Notes under the pieces: model-generated
What the model saw: only the letters and a program-made list of their open reading frames with translations
What the model was told of the DNA's origin: nothing
Databases searched by the model: none
Shown here: one piece after another, positions 1-12,775 of the stretch
Layout: every line of letters starts with the position of its first letter
Position numbering within the stretch: position 1 is the first letter of the stretch
Position numbers and translations under genes: made by a program
From: Gymnopus androsaceus JB14
Taxonomy: Eukaryota > Basidiomycota > Agaricomycetes > Agaricales > Omphalotaceae
Reading direction: 5' to 3'
Assembly (NCBI GenBank): GCA_009733575.1
Contig: ML769547.1
Span: 90,506-154,505 of the forward strand
Length of the DNA stretch: 64,000 nt

Positions 1-2390
1 GGGAAGTTGCCTGTCGAAAGTGGGCCGGGTCGGATAAACGATTTGTGGATTTGTATCTAGAAAAGAACCCAAAATAAACCCTTGGAAATGGAGAAGCAGG
101 ATAGTCGTCGCTTACCTGTACCCAGTAGTAGTTGGAATGTATCATTACTGTCTGCGCAAAGAGAATCTCATCTGAGCGGTTGGGGTCCCACTTTACTGTA
201 GACTGCGTTAGCAAGAGATAGAAAAGGAAAAGATATCTATTATATTGCTCACAGTGCTCTGGAAGCTCGTCGACCCAGCCGTTCAATGCAGAATCAAGTT
301 CCATGACAATTTTGTTAGTGTTTTCAGGTGAAGAATCCAACCAAGGGGTGGCTTTTCGTGTTGTGAACTGTTCATTGTCAAGATGAGTACAATCGTGTGA
401 GATACGAGTCTAGCCTTCAGACTTACAAGATGGTCCTTCACCAGTCCAGCGATCCGGAGGAGCTTCATAAAATGATGCCAGTAAGACATGTGCGAGGGCT
501 TGCCAATCGGTTGGATGAATTCCATTTGCGGATTCGAGGGAATCTCCCAGTACTCATCGTCGCACTCGGGGGAAACTCGAGGTCGAAACTAATAAATGCA
601 GCAAGGATGGGAAGGATGCTCATAGAGTTGAGAGATGCAACGCAATGACTCACTCATCCTCTCTTGTTGAGCGGGGTCGACCCTACATAATGGAAAAACA
701 AAAAATAGTTGTTCAGGATCGATCTGGAGAACTGTTGGTGAACAGCACACCAAGGCAATGCACGTGTAAAGATCCGTCGATATGATATTCCAGAACGCTC
801 TTTTCCACATTTCTTGCTCTAATCGAGTCTGTGTTGGCTCTTTCGTTACATTCCCTTTCCGATGTGCTCCGACTTCTTGTGCTGCCCGTATACCAAGTCC
901 AGTCAAGAACCAAGCTATATCCGATACTTGAGTCGGGAATAAGAAGATTACAGCCAACTAAGAGATGGATAGTTAATCAATGAGTCTTCAAATCAGTAGA
1001 CGATGATGCGTACAGAGTATAGCTGTATATCGTATAAGGATGATGTCCCTGTAAATCTGACCTTCACTAATTGAATCTGTTCAAAATATCTCCATCCCAG
1101 CGGATCGCAAGTCCTTCGTCCCATCGGCCAAAGTCCTGGGATCATTAGACAATTTCGACCCCAAAGCGCACACGGCTAAAACAACTGCACCGAAACGTTG
1201 GTCGACGAGATGAAGCTGATCAATGTAGACCTGACGTTCGAATGTTTGCCGATATAGAACTGGGTAGATAATCTAAGATAGCTTAGAATAAGCCTGGTAC
1301 CAAGGAGAAGGTTTGCTACCAACATGTTGCTTCTCGAAGTACAAGGTGAGAAGGTCGCGGAGAAGGTCAGGTTCTGGGAACACATAGGTTGGATCTTCAG
1401 GTCCAGGTAGGAAGCGATGCCACTGTGGTAGCTAGATAGATTAGCAGGTAGAATTTAGGAGACAGAAGGTTAACGCACAGGCGCTCGGACCCAAAACTCG
1501 CTCCTCCTTGTCCCTACTGAGATAGTCTTTGCTGGACTTCCGCCATTGACTTCATCTCGGATACTTAAAGCTGTCTCTAGACAACAGATTCAGACATCAG
1601 CAAAGATCAATACGCATTATTAGAAACTCACGAAGAAGCATAAAGTGACTGCTCTTTCCTGTTCAAACCGTCAGAGTACATATCAGACAAGGGAGAATAT
1701 GACTTGCCGACATGTCTGTTAAAATAGTCTTCATCGAGACTGAGACTCTTGACTTGGAGTGTGAGTGACTCTTCTAGGTCGTCAACGTCCTCGGAAGTAT
1801 CAGAACTAGGTTTAGAGGCATGAGGAGGAGGTGAGCAGGATGACCGTTGCTCTAGAGCTTGTTCTAATTTTTTCTCCAAATTTCGACCATACGAAGCCAG
1901 ACTAACGAGCATTTCGCGCATGAGTGATTCATCCTTTGGGATGACGACCGTTTTGGGAGCGGAGAGGATGGTATATATGAGGCTTTTTGCATCGCTTAGT
2001 TTTTCCGCTTGATTTGATCTGTAGACTCGTAGAGTAGTTCAGTGATTATCTCCAGGTCAAGCGACTTGATATATACTTGACTTTTGGGCCTCGTTTCTAC
2101 CAGCAATTCTTCAGAACATCTCTCTCGGAACAGTAGGAGAAAAATCACCTTTTTCTGCACAAGATGAGTACACTCAATCTCAAGACTGAGGCAACTGGAG
2201 CATCTTTCTGGAATTGAGCTTTCTTTGCATCTCACTAAGCAGAGAAAGCACTTCAGCGTGAAGCTATCAAGAGTATGAGGGGGATAATTGTACCCTTCCT
2301 ACGATAGCACTCATCACACGCTTTTGCAGCATGCCGCTTGCGCGCCTTCTTTACTGAGATGGAAGGACCCTCGAAATCAGAATCGGACAT
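1..2390 (-). CDS. Zn2Cys6 fungal transcription factor, copy A (3' end outside window)
   Basis: Nuclear DNA-binding regulator of the GAL4 type with a fungal-specific middle homology region. The start at 2390 opens with a short acidic stretch and basic RKR residues. The binuclear zinc cluster ACDECYRRKVRC then follows, split by an intron inside the V codon, and continues to CSSCLSLEIEC, giving the six cysteines. Downstream exons hold a coiled/Ser-rich linker (near 1630-1920) and the middle homology region, with GLGIRAAQEVGAHRK and EMWKRAFW near 800-950, the usual core of this family. The C-terminal exons lie beyond base 1; by comparison with copy B about 1 kb is missing. This copy keeps the frame through the GIR/QEVGAHR core that copy B loses, so it is the better candidate for the working gene. 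Its target genes cannot be told from the sequence. Confidence 0.8.
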
Positions 2391-3162
2391 GGTGGTTGGG
2401 AATCAAGAAGACCTGAGACATTGTCAGTGAATAACGCTCCATCGTCTGTGTTGAAAGAATGATCATCGGCCCCGATTGACGAATCGCTACGGCAGTTGTT
2501 TGACTAGATCTTTATCCTGACAATGCGCCTCCGACTTTGAGCGCCCATTAGCGCCCTACGCAGTCGGGTTTAAAATTTGAAATCAGCAGGAAACTTCTCT
2601 CACCATGACTGTCGAATACGACTGCCTAGCGTTAGTATCATCTATCTACAGTACATTCATGCAATATAAAATGTACTAAATGAACGTTAGACAGATTCCA
2701 ACTACCCTTCACGATCTTCCGACTACTTACTATGCAGTAAAATGACTGGGCAAAATCCGACTTCCAGCACATACCAATATCTTGTTTCGTCATCTTCGAT
2801 ACGATCTTTTTAATTCCTGCCTATTTTCTACTTGTATGCAGTCTTGATCGTGGGATCGGGCACTTTGGACAGCCCAAGTGGACCGGTTGCCATTATATAT
2901 TAATAATGATTTAAGGCCTTGCCTCGTATTTAACGCTTTGACTGGCTTCTATCGCTATGGTACATAACATCGAGATACACCCATCGTTCCAAATAACGTA
3001 TTATGAAAATTGATTCAAATACGACTGAGGAGAGATATAGATCCAAGTAAATATAGGATGTAATGTAATTCTAGTAGTGATACCAATACAGAATCTGAGT
3101 TGGGATTATGAGATCAGTACAGTGTATAATGAAACTACAATAGATTTTACTTCAGGACATTT

Positions 3163-6100
3163 CTAAAGACCTTCAGGACTAACGAAATTCAGCAATTCAT
3201 CCACTTTTGACATGAATGAAGTCCAATCTTCTTGACTAATATCGATAACAAAAGGGTCAATAAAAAATATGCACACAACTTGAAATATTACTCACTTTGG
3301 TTCACCCCAAGTGGAAGCCCCAGCCCCAGGCCCCGCAGAAAACGCAACAGGGTAATCCAAACCAGACAAGGGATCCGCACCACTAGATGAAGATCCGAAC
3401 CCGTACGATTGTGGGTTTTGGGGTTGATGTACGTCAAAAGACTGCTGCTGAACCGGCGCAGCCACGTTAATGGCATAGAAAGGATCAAACAAAGAGCCGG
3501 GAGCAGTTGGCTGATGGAAAGCGCCAGCTCCAGTGTTTGAAGCTATCTGGTCGAGACCAGAGAAAGTAGGACTTTGCAAAGCGTTAAAAGCTCGCTGAGA
3601 GCCGGCGTATTGACGTTTAAAATCTTCTTCCATGGGGTGCGGTTGGGAGGTTTGGAAGTCGCGTGTGCGCTTCAACGAATCTTTCTGTGGAGGCGGAGGC
3701 ATTTGGCTGACTGATATAACGGCTTCAAGAATGTCGCTGAAGGGGAGGAGCAGGTTTTTTGTTAGACGAAACGATGGCAAATAATCCTTGACATACAATA
3801 AACGTCCCGCATATTCATATCTAGAGAGAAAAGCCTCTGTGAGTACGATAATTCAGTGCGAAGTGCTCGATGCTAACCTTGTTTCATATTTGGCCAAATG
3901 CTTCAAGCAGTTGGACACATCGTTCATATCATTCCTAGGATCGTAAGAAGATTTGACGCGTATACTGGTCCATAAATTAATGAGAAGCATTGTTGCCGCG
4001 ACAAATGTTGGTGCCTACACAGAGCAAATTTCAGTACAGGCGACATCAACCATGAAAAACCTACCATATAGTTCGGTAGCAGGGGCATCTCAGGCCGAGC
4101 CATGTAAACGTCGAGCATATGTCTGTGAATGTGAAGATGATCAGGGACAGTGCGAAGGATGTTCATACTTGACGCACATAAAGGCTCGTGAAGCGTTGGT
4201 ACAGATAGCTAAAGATGGAAAGTTGCCTGTTGAAAGTGGGCCGGGTCGGATAAACAATTTGTGGATTTGTATCTAGAAAAGCACCCATGGTAAATTCTCG
4301 AAGATAGAGAAGCAAGATAGTCGCCGCTTACCTGTACCCAGTAATAATTGGAATGCATCATCACTGTTTGCGCAAAGAGAATCTCATCTGAGCGGTTGGG
4401 GTCCCACTTTACTGTAGACTGTGTAAGCAAGAGATAGAAAAGAAAAATATATCTATCATGCTGCTCACAGTGCTCTGGAAGCTCGTCGACCCAGCTATTC
4501 AGTGCAGAATCAAGTTCCATGACAATTTTGTTAGTGTTTTCAGGTGAAGAATCCAACCAAGGGGCGGCTTTTCGTGTTGTGAACTGTTCATTGTCAAGAT
4601 TAGTACAAACGTGTGAGATACGAGACTGGCTTTCAGACTTACAAGATGGTCCTTCACCAGCCCAGCGATCCGGAGGAGCTTCATGAAATGATGCCAGTAA
4701 GACATGTGCGAGGGCTTGCCAATCGGTTGTGTAAATTCCATCTGCGGATTCGAGGGAATCTCCCAGTACTCGTCGTCACACTCGGGGGGAAACTCGAGGT
4801 CGAAACTAACAAAGGGAGGAAGGGTGAGAAGGATGCTCATACAATCGAAATATGCAACGCAGTGACTCACTCATCCTCTCTTGTTGAGCGGGGACGACCC
4901 TACAGAATGGAAAAACAAAAAAAGGATTCTTTAGGGCCAATCCGGAGAACCATATGTGAACAACATACCAGAGCAATGCACATGTAAAGATCTGTCGATA
5001 TAATGCTCCAGAACGCTCTTTTCCACATTTCTTGCTCTAATCGAGTCTGTGCTGGCTTTTTCGTTACATTCCCTTTCCGATGTGCTCCGACTTCTTGTGC
5101 TGCCGTATACCAAGTCCAGTCAAGAACCAAGCTATATCGGATACTGGAGTCGGGAATAAGAAGATTACGGCCAACTGTAAGATGGGATGGTTAATTGATG
5201 AGCCTTCAAATCAGTAGACGATGATACGTACAGAGTATAGCTGTATATCGTATAAAGACGACGCTCCTGTAAATCTGGTCTTCATCAATCGAATCTGTTC
5301 AAAATATCTCCACCCCGCAGATCGCAAGTCCTTCGTCCCATCGGCCAAAGTCCTGGGATCATTAGACACTTTCGAACCCAAAGCGCACACGGCTAAAACA
5401 ACTGCACCGAAACGTCGGTCGGTGAGATGAAGTTGATCAACGTAGACCTGGCGTTCGAATGTTTGCCGATGTAGAACTGGGTAGACAATCTAAGATAGCT
5501 TGGATGTTAGCCTGGTACCAAGGAGAAGGTTTTGCTACCAACATGTTGCTTCTCGAAGTACAAAGTGAGAAGGTCGCGGAAAAGGTCAGGTTGTGGGAAC
5601 ACGTAGGTTGGATCCTCAGGTTCGGGTAGGAAGCGATGCCACTGCGATAGATAGATTAGGAGGTAGAATTTGGGAAACAGAAGGTTAACGCACAGGCGCT
5701 CGGACCCAAAACTCGCTCCTCCTTGTCCCTACTGAGATAGTCTTTGCTGAGCTCCCACCATTTGCTTCATCTCGGATACTTAAAGCTGTCTCTTGAAAAC
5801 GGATTTAGACATCAGTAAGGATCAATGCCCATTATTAGAAACTCACGAAGAAGCATAAGATGACTGCTCTTTCCTGTTCAGAGACCGTATCAGAGAGTAC
5901 ATATCAGGGAAGAGAGAATATAACTTGCCGACATGTCTGTTATAAAATTCGTCGTCGAGACTGAGACTCTTGACTTGGAGTGTGAGTGACTCTTCTGGGT
6001 CGTCGACATCCTCGGAAGTATCGGAAAAGGGACTTGGTTTAGAGACAGGAGGAGGAGGAGGTGAGGAGGATGACCGTTGCTCTAAAGCTTGTTCTAATTG

Positions 6101-6619
6101 TTTCTCCAAATTTCGACCATACGAGGCCAGACTAACGAGCATCTCGCGCATGAGCGATTCATCCTTTGGGATGACGACCGTTTTGGGAGCAGAAAGGATC
6201 GTAGATATGAGGCTTTTTATATCGCTCGGCTGTTCCGCTTGATTCAATCTGTAGACTCGTATAGTTCAGTGATTATCTCCAGGTCAAGCGACTTGATATA
6301 TACTTGGTTTTTGGGCCTCGTTTCTACCAGTAATACTTCAGAATATCTCTTTCGAGATAGTAGGAGAAAACTCACCTTTTTCTGTACGAAATGAGTACAC
6401 TCAATCCCAAGGCCGAGACAGTTTGAGCATATTTCTGGAATTGAGCTTTCTTCGCATTTCACTAAGCAGAGAAAGAACTTCAGCGTGAAGCTATCACGAA
6501 CATAAGGGGATAACTGTACCCTTCCTACGATGGCACTCATCACACGCTTTTATAGCGCGTCGCTTGCGCGCCTTGTTTACTGAGATTGAAGGACCGTCGG
6601 AATCCTCAGAGTCGGACAT
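3163..6619 (-). pseudogene. Zn2Cys6 fungal transcription factor, copy B, one-base frameshift
   Basis: Full-length tandem paralog of the regulator at 1-2390. The start at 6619 leads into ACDECHRRKVKC and CSNCLGLGIEC, again with an intron inside the zinc cluster. The tail is complete: FPSLAICTNASRAF near 4200, APTFVAATMLLINLW near 4000, AGRLLYVKDYLPS near 3790, a Gln/Pro-rich activation-like tail, and a last exon with EDWTSFMSKVDELL ending at 3163. At about 5102-5104 it has one C fewer than copy A. As a result GLGIR no longer joins AAQEVGAHRK in frame. Unless this is a sequencing error, the product would stop inside the middle homology region after keeping its DNA-binding domain. A truncated DNA-binding competitor of copy A is conceivable but unproven. 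Confidence 0.7.
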
Positions 6620-7146
6620 GGTGGTTAGGAGCAAAGAAGCAATGAGACATTATGCACTATCATCTGTGTTGAAAGAATCATCATCGGCCCCGATCGACGA
6701 ATGGCTACGGCAGTCGTTTGACTCGTTTTGGCTACGTAGATCTATCTGATGACGAGACTCGTCTTTGAACGCCCATTAGCGCCTACGGCTGTTCATTCAA
6801 CCACACGCTCAAGTCGTTGGGCAGCCACTTAAAACTTTTTCAAAATAATTATAATTTGCTTTCATACCACGAGGGTAGAGTGATCATCTATGTACAGTAA
6901 ATTCAAGCAAGATATATACACTAATTCGATGTTAGATAGATTCCAAATACACAGAAATACACCTTATGCGTCATGATCTTCCCATACTGTAAAATAACTT
7001 GGCTGAATCCTCAGCACTTCCAGCACATACCAATACCTTGTTTCGCCATTACCCTCTCCCTTGATCGCGCCTTCAATACGATCCGACGCACGTAAAAGCT
7101 GTGCCCAAGTTCCTGTAACTCTCCAGTAAGCGACAGTTGACCACGG

Positions 7147-8846
7147 TCAATAAATCGATGTACCTCCTAATCCCATCCCAGTCTGCAAGCACTTGCTTGC
7201 CTCTTCTTCCAAAAATATCGTGATCTCGTCGACAAGGCACTTGTGAGGAATGACATTGCCAACATCCAGATCATTTACAGCACCTTCTTCCACAACAATC
7301 TGGTCCGAGTCTGTAGTAGCCACGTTCCCATTAGAACAGGACAAAATCTGAGGTGCATCGGCAGTAGTCGATTTCATCGGCCACGGCTCAAGGACTGCCA
7401 TCCAATGATCCTGCGTCAGTTCCCTCTCAAGCTCCATAGCATCGAATACATGATCGTCTTCACGCTTGACTCTCGATACCGTCTGATCCATTGGCGGTAT
7501 GATGGCTTTTACGCGACGCACTGAATGCTCGACCACCCCGCGAAAATGAGTTATCGGAAGTGCCTTGACGATATGAGCTGGGACAAAGGATGACGCGGGA
7601 GGAGAGATTTTGAAATTTCCCCATCCATCGTCTTCAACAGATGCCGCGATAGAAGTATCAGCAACGACGGTATCCCAAGCTTTACCTCCGGCAGAACCAC
7701 TCCCCCAGCCGCCTGAAGAAGCATCTGCTCCCCAAGAGCCGACGGATCCCCACCCACCAGTATCCACAATTTCTTCGCATTCAATGGCCCGGGGAACCAA
7801 GGAATCAGATGTGGTGTTGTCCTGTGCTGGTTTTACAGGGGATTTTTTCGCTTTAGATTTTCGATTCCCTTTCTTCTTCTTTCGATTCGAGGCTTCCAGC
7901 GCCATCGGGACTTCAACACTATCCACATTTTCTGTCTCCTCTGGAGCAATACTTTCCTGTGCCAACACCATCGCCGTGCCTGTGGTGTCACCCAAAAGCT
8001 CTTTACACGTTAGATTGAAATGATCGGGACAACTTTGGCCTATCCGAGAAAATAGTCCCAACTCGGTTTTTGCTTTTTCGATAACAAGAAGGGCGCGGTG
8101 AAGGTCGTCTTCTTTATCAGGGAGGACGCGATTGACGAGAAGAAAATTGATGTAAAAGAATAATAGTTTCGGTATGATATCGCAATTATGTTTTGAGCTG
8201 TTCAACATCAAGTCACTAGTAGACGATTGTTGGTTGAAGCAATACTTACAAATGTAAACCTTTTTCGATAAAATAGCTGGAAAGATAGATTTGAATGACG
8301 AGACCGGGATTGTGCGCTAATCTCGTGAGTCTGGGTAGTTCGTCACCGGCAGCGTTTTCGAGGAGACCAGCGTAGACTTGGAACTGGAAATGACCGTAAG
8401 TGCATTCTCCTCGAGCCCCAAAAGAATCAAAGATAGTGCTAACCTGATCCCATCGATTGCGAACTTGAGTTTGAGATATTGGCCAGACACGATTCTTATT
8501 AAAGGCCTGAGTGGCTTCAGTCAACCTCTGGAACGTCGTCATATCTCTGTCCATGGTAAGTAAAAAACCAATATGTCAGACGAATGATCTTAAAGTGGAG
8601 TGGCAATGAAAAAGTAAATGATTCTTACTGGTCATAGAATAGCGAGCGAATTGAGCAATTCTCCTGCCACGCCTCCCACCAGGTCTTTTCTGGAACGGAC
8701 GCACTCAAGCTAGCGGCGGCGCGAGGTGCGAGTGCCCAGTCTGAATCACCAAGCTCCAGCTTTACAAATTTAGTCTTCTTCTTCTTCCGGGTATTTGTGT
8801 TACTATCAGCGACGCGATCATCACTTGAGTATTTTTCTTTGGGCAT
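7147..8846 (-). CDS. Arb1-like Argonaute siRNA chaperone candidate with WG motifs
   Basis: Spliced from the start at 8846 through exons near 8625-8846, 8450-8550, 8245-8375 and 7147-8211, ending GGTSIY. The N-terminus is Lys-rich. A middle exon reads NRWDQ then FQVYAGLLENA and NPGLVIQIYLSSYFIEKG. The next exon carries INFLLVNRVLPDKEDDL, a run like KTELGLF, then CPDHFNLTCKELLGD. That order of blocks resembles my memory of fungal Arb1, a subunit of the ARC complex that holds duplex siRNA on Argonaute. After an NLS-like Lys/Arg stretch comes a Gly/Trp patch (GGWGSVGSWG, GGWGS, DDGWGNF) of the kind that binds Argonaute hook pockets. The family call rests on remembered pattern, not on an alignment; the WG patch is directly visible. 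Confidence 0.5.
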
Positions 8847-9335
8847 CTTCTGCTAGTCCCGTAGTTGCTGAGGTCTGGCTATTACTTTGGGGATGATGAA
8901 ACTTTAGGAATTGTATGCATACACTCGCCGCTAAGGCGGCGCGCTGTTCGAAGCTTCAGGACACTTATATGAGCTTTAGATGGAAAGGGGGAATACTGGA
9001 TTTAGTACAGCAAAAAAGCCAGTCCTGACTGTACGTACCAATATTGAGAGCGAGCGTAGTTTCTGAGGTCAACACAAGAAGCCATGATGAAATTCAATCT
9101 CCGAATTAATATTGGGGGCACGTGGCCGTATCGACTCAGACTAAACATTCATGAACGCGCGACCTAGCGTCATATTATGCTTTTCCTGGTGCTTTTTGTG
9201 CTTGGAAACCTCTTCATGAAAGTAGGTGAGAAAAATGACTCGAATTCACCCGAGAAAGATGTTAATTTTATTCAAGGTCGTGCTAAGGTCTACCAGTTCC
9301 ACCATTAGGTTTCCGATATCTGCTTGATCAAGCAC
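8847..9335. other. Intergenic; short promoter region of the Arb1-like gene
   Basis: About 490 bp between the start of the Arb1-like gene and the stop of the acetyltransferase, both on minus. I see no conserved coding frame. It must contain the promoter of the Arb1-like gene and the 3' end of the acetyltransferase. Confidence 0.6.
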
Positions 9336-10338
9336 TCAAGGCTTAGAGAACATGTGGACCGTAAAGTCCCCAGTAGGAGAAGGCATTGCGCCGTTCGCGC
9401 GCTCTCGGAAGCCCATTGCCAGATATTTTTGCACCTGATACCAGTTAATCACCACCACGATCAAGCAAAAGATGTCCAGATATCACATACGTTCACTTCT
9501 GGAACCGTAGCCAAGCCAAGGGTACATCCATTCGCTTTTGCCTGTAACTCGTCAACTTCCACAGAAAACCCATATGGCGGAAGAACGAACATCTTTCTCT
9601 ACCCTTTCGACAATACCCGTTGCGTACCCTCGTCCTTGATACTCGGGATCTGTCGCTAGATTTACGCACCACCATCTGTGAGCCTTATCCTAGATTTCAT
9701 TTAGCAGTATGTCACGGTACTGATTCGTTAAACCGAGTACTTCTTTAGTCCAAGCCTTTTTCGATACATCTCCCATGACTTTTCCGCACTTAAGGACTCC
9801 TTGGCGATCAAGAATGCAACGTTTAGAAGGAGCTCCATACCTCGTTCCACCATTCTTGTGTCTCTGGGGTCAATTTGGCAAAGAAATCGTTGAACCCAAG
9901 TGCGCGTTGTGCATCTCTGTACTTCATACGTCAGCATATCCGAATGAGGGACCCAAAGACGATGATTTCGGACGTTTGAAACAGATCATTGCCTGCCTCG
10001 TACCAGACTCCGATGGAAACGATCTCGTTCTTCTCGTTCTTCACCACGTATACTCTTCCTTCCAACAGCCCGGCGCGAATCAAAGATCTCCAATAGTCCG
10101 CTTGGATATCCCAATTTCCTCCTACCAATGCTTTGATAGCAATGTCTGGGAGGAACTCTTTTCGTCAACGCCTCGGTACTGAATGTCGCCCTCCACTCAC
10201 CACCGTAATAACATTGATCACACATCTTCGTCGCGACCTCGATCTGCTTCTCTATGCGAGCTCAGCGGGACTTCTCCTATGAATGTTCAATGGCTTACCA
10301 GTGAGGGTTTTTACGTGCTCCACGAATAGGTCAGCCAT
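9336..10338 (-). CDS. GNAT-family acyl-CoA N-acyltransferase
   Basis: Predicted soluble acetyl-CoA-dependent N-acetyltransferase. Splicing gives a continuous protein starting MADLFVEHVKTLTEKQ at 10338. It continues through DIAIKALVGGNWD, GRVYVVKNEKNEIVSIGVWY, AQRALGFNDFFAKL and EWWNE, then the signature WWCVNLATDPEYQGRGYAT. Within this, QGRGYA is the acetyl-CoA pyrophosphate-binding loop. The protein ends AKANGCTLGLATVPEVN, VQKYLAMGFRER and TVHMFSKP. At least seven introns of about 45-60 bp are needed; one donor is weak (gtccga after the LFQT codons). Length is about 230 residues, normal for these fungal single-domain GNATs. The substrate is unknown. The start was chosen because the next upstream Met lies across a likely splice acceptor. 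Confidence 0.75.
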
Positions 10339-10668
10339 CGCCTGAGATGAAGAACGAGGGTTAGTGGCAACCATGCGTGGTACAAGGGCGGTAATACTGA
10401 TGATAACGGAACAGATGTGCTCTTGCGAAAAATGCAAAACTCATCATCTCAACAACCATTGATACGACTTGGATACGTGAACCAACAACAATGTGGCAGC
10501 TTCTATTCGACTTGATTATCAACGAACGCTTCTGTAATGATACATCTGCTGATCCCAGGTTTTCCGGTACCGGTGCTTCATGGAGTTTACATTCCATTCT
10601 CCGTTTTATCCGTTTGTCTCCGGGTACTCTGACGAGCCTAGAAACACTATCGTTTGTCCTTCCCCGTC

Positions 10669-11638
10669 ATGTATTCCTCCCAGAAGTACGAATCCATCCC
10701 TCAGAGCGATGATGTCATTTCGAATGCTACACTTTACGGAGGTGAGTGTTCATGTTAAAACCCGCAATCAATCGACTTACTGTATCTCAGGGTTCTATGA
10801 ACGGGTTTCTGAGCTCTTCAACCATTATGCTACAACTCTTTTATGGCTTTTCTCTGCCGTGAACCTTTCCATCGGGCTACTCATCGTGGCGCGTCTATAT
10901 AACGACTCACCCCTCCTTTACAATGTCCACAAGCTCGAATCTCGTAGACCTTACATTGGCTTCGACTCGATCTACAGCAACCGCTCTTTTTTGACTACGA
11001 CGTACCCACCTATCCACAACCAACCCCGTGTTCTGGCGCCCGTATACGCCAATGAACCTGACAAGGTCGCACCAGTATGGGCAAACCGACATCTCACTGC
11101 CGATGGCTACGTTCCAATCGCTGAACGCCGCCTTTTTGTCACTCCCGAGGTAAGTTCCTTCCGATGGATGTAAAGAGCTTCGATTAACTTGGGCTGTAGG
11201 TGTCTACAATCGTGCAATTCCACATTCAAGACTATGGAATGGAGAAATGCAGTGTCACCCTTGAAGTTCCGGCTTTCAATGCTAGTGACCGATACGCTGC
11301 TATCTGGGGCAAGGATGTCGCTCTCGATATATGGGCACTCGAAGGCGAGAGTAAAGTCGATTTTCAAAAACTATCATGGCACACCAAGCCCAAGCGAAAG
11401 AATCATATTGGCAAAATCACCTCTCCTTCATACAATTCAACGCAGGAGCTGCCTACCTTTCCGTGTGTTTCGGGCACGTATCTAACCTTTGAGGTCACTT
11501 GTGCTTCACTGGATTGCCATGTGGATGTTATGCGTGCAAAGTGGCCAGAAGGCTGTAAGTTTTTTCTCAATTGATTGCATTGAGCGCAGCTGATATTCTC
11601 TCGCAGCATTTTATATTGTGCAACAGCAGTCCATTTAG
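10669..11638 (+). CDS. Single-pass membrane protein with But2-like extracellular domain
   Basis: Four exons (10669-10741, 10791-11149, 11200-11554, 11607-11638) give about 272 residues with no frame problem. A short cytoplasmic N-terminus precedes one hydrophobic helix (TTLLWLFSAVNLSIGLLIVA). The luminal or extracellular part begins with RRPYIGFDSIY and contains STIVQFHIQDYGMEKC, TFPCVSGTYLTFEV and paired cysteines (CASLDCHV). This layout matches basidiomycete proteins annotated as But2 C-terminal-domain proteins, whose role is not known. The topology is seen in the sequence; the family name is from memory. It is the first gene of a group that continues with UstYa-like proteins on the same strand. 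Confidence 0.6.
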
Positions 11639-12029
11639 CGGCAGCGCCGAGGAAAAAAACACTCTATCTGTACTAAACGTCAAATCTATTATTTTGGTTA
11701 TCTCCGACTTATCCTTGCGATGTAGATGCCATGTAGATGCATTTTTACAAGATCTTTAGATTCTACCACAGCAATATACATTGTGCGGTCTTTGACAATC
11801 TCTAACGATGATTGTGCTCATGCTACATCCTCATGCCTTCCTCAAGTTTCCAGAGTGCCAGCGGAACTTTCCGTTCATGAAAAGGAGCATGCTTCGCGGG
11901 TACTTGAAACTGGATACAATAAAGCATATAATTTCGCGTATCCGGATCTTTGACGAATCAACAGATGCGCAGAAAAATAATCGCGATTTTTTCCGTTCAA
12001 GTTTTACTTCTTGCTTCCCTCCAGCTACG

Positions 12030-12755
12030 ATGTCGACCAGCCGAACTTCCCCTTGGTCTTCGACACTTTTACTGAGTTTCTTAATCATCTTTAATGTTGC
12101 GCTGACGGTGCTTATCAGAATGAGCCCGTTCTTCAAATTTGACGAAGTGGAGATAATCCAAAGTGCCAGTAAGTCTCTTGTTGCTCGAGCACGATTTGTT
12201 CTCACTAATTGGCGCTGTTAGATTTGCATGGAGAGGACTATGCCAGACTATGGCCGGTGAATTTTGGTGAACCTGTAAAACTGTTTATCGAGGACACAGT
12301 GCACTATCAGCTCGAGGGCACGACAGACAACGACAACGAATGGGAAGCTCTTACTCCTGGGGATGGAATAGTATACCTGGGCGACGATCATGAGCCTCAC
12401 AGCATCACTATGTTCCACTCCCTCCGCTGCTTGAATGTACTGCGCCAAGATCTCTCCTCGAAACCCGTCCCCATTGCATCCGACTTAAGCCGGCACTGTA
12501 TGAACTATCTTCGTCAAATTGTATGTCCTTTACTATTGCTCAGAGGTTGAAGAGCCTGCTGTTAATTTGTTCGGCATTCAGATTACCTGCAATTCCGACT
12601 TACATCTCGCACCTTTAGTCGGATATCGACGGAACGCTCACCCTGATGTGTATATGTGTCGTGATTGGTCTGCCGTATATCAGAAGTATGAAGAAAACCA
12701 AAAAGAACACCTGCGGTGGCTATTAGAAAACGCGCCTAAATTACCACGAAAGTGA
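12030..12755 (+). CDS. UstYa-like (DUF3328) oxidase family protein 1
   Basis: Three exons: 12030-12168, 12222-12520 and 12582-12755. An N-terminal signal anchor (LLLSFLIIFNVALTVLI) is followed by the DUF3328 core. The core has DEVEII, a WxxLxPGDG-type block (EWEALTPGDGIVYLGDD), MFHSLRCL, then HCMNYLRQ, ITCNSDLHLAP and CRDW. UstYa relatives carry two HxxHC-type motifs and are copper-dependent oxidases or cyclases that modify secreted ribosomal peptides or other metabolites in the secretory pathway. Here the first motif is HSLRC instead of HQLHC, so one presumed metal ligand is replaced by Arg. About 203 residues. It lies next to a tiny secreted-peptide gene and faces a second UstYa-like gene. 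Confidence 0.8.
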
Positions 12756-12775
12756 GAATAATAGAGCTCGTTGTA

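Larger units (their letters stand above)
1..7055. repeat. 4.2-kb tandem duplication carrying the regulator pair
   Basis: Bases 1 to about 2815 align with about 4217 to 7055 at a near-constant offset of about 4.2 kb. The match runs through the coding exons, introns and about 430 bp of upstream sequence. Intron positions match and introns diverge more than exons. The stretch 2816-3162 shows no gene to me and holds only AT-rich intergenic DNA before the copy B stop codon. Confidence 0.85.

Noticed and set aside
5003..5194. Reading copy B of the regulator as intact and copy A as frameshifted
   Set aside because: The GIR-AAQEVGAHRK junction in copy A fits the family core; in copy B the upstream exon runs into an unrelated frame.
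9324..9659. Plus-strand open frames across 9.3-10.5 kb
   Set aside because: They are opposite-strand shadows of the acetyltransferase, whose spliced minus-strand protein has the QGRGYA motif.
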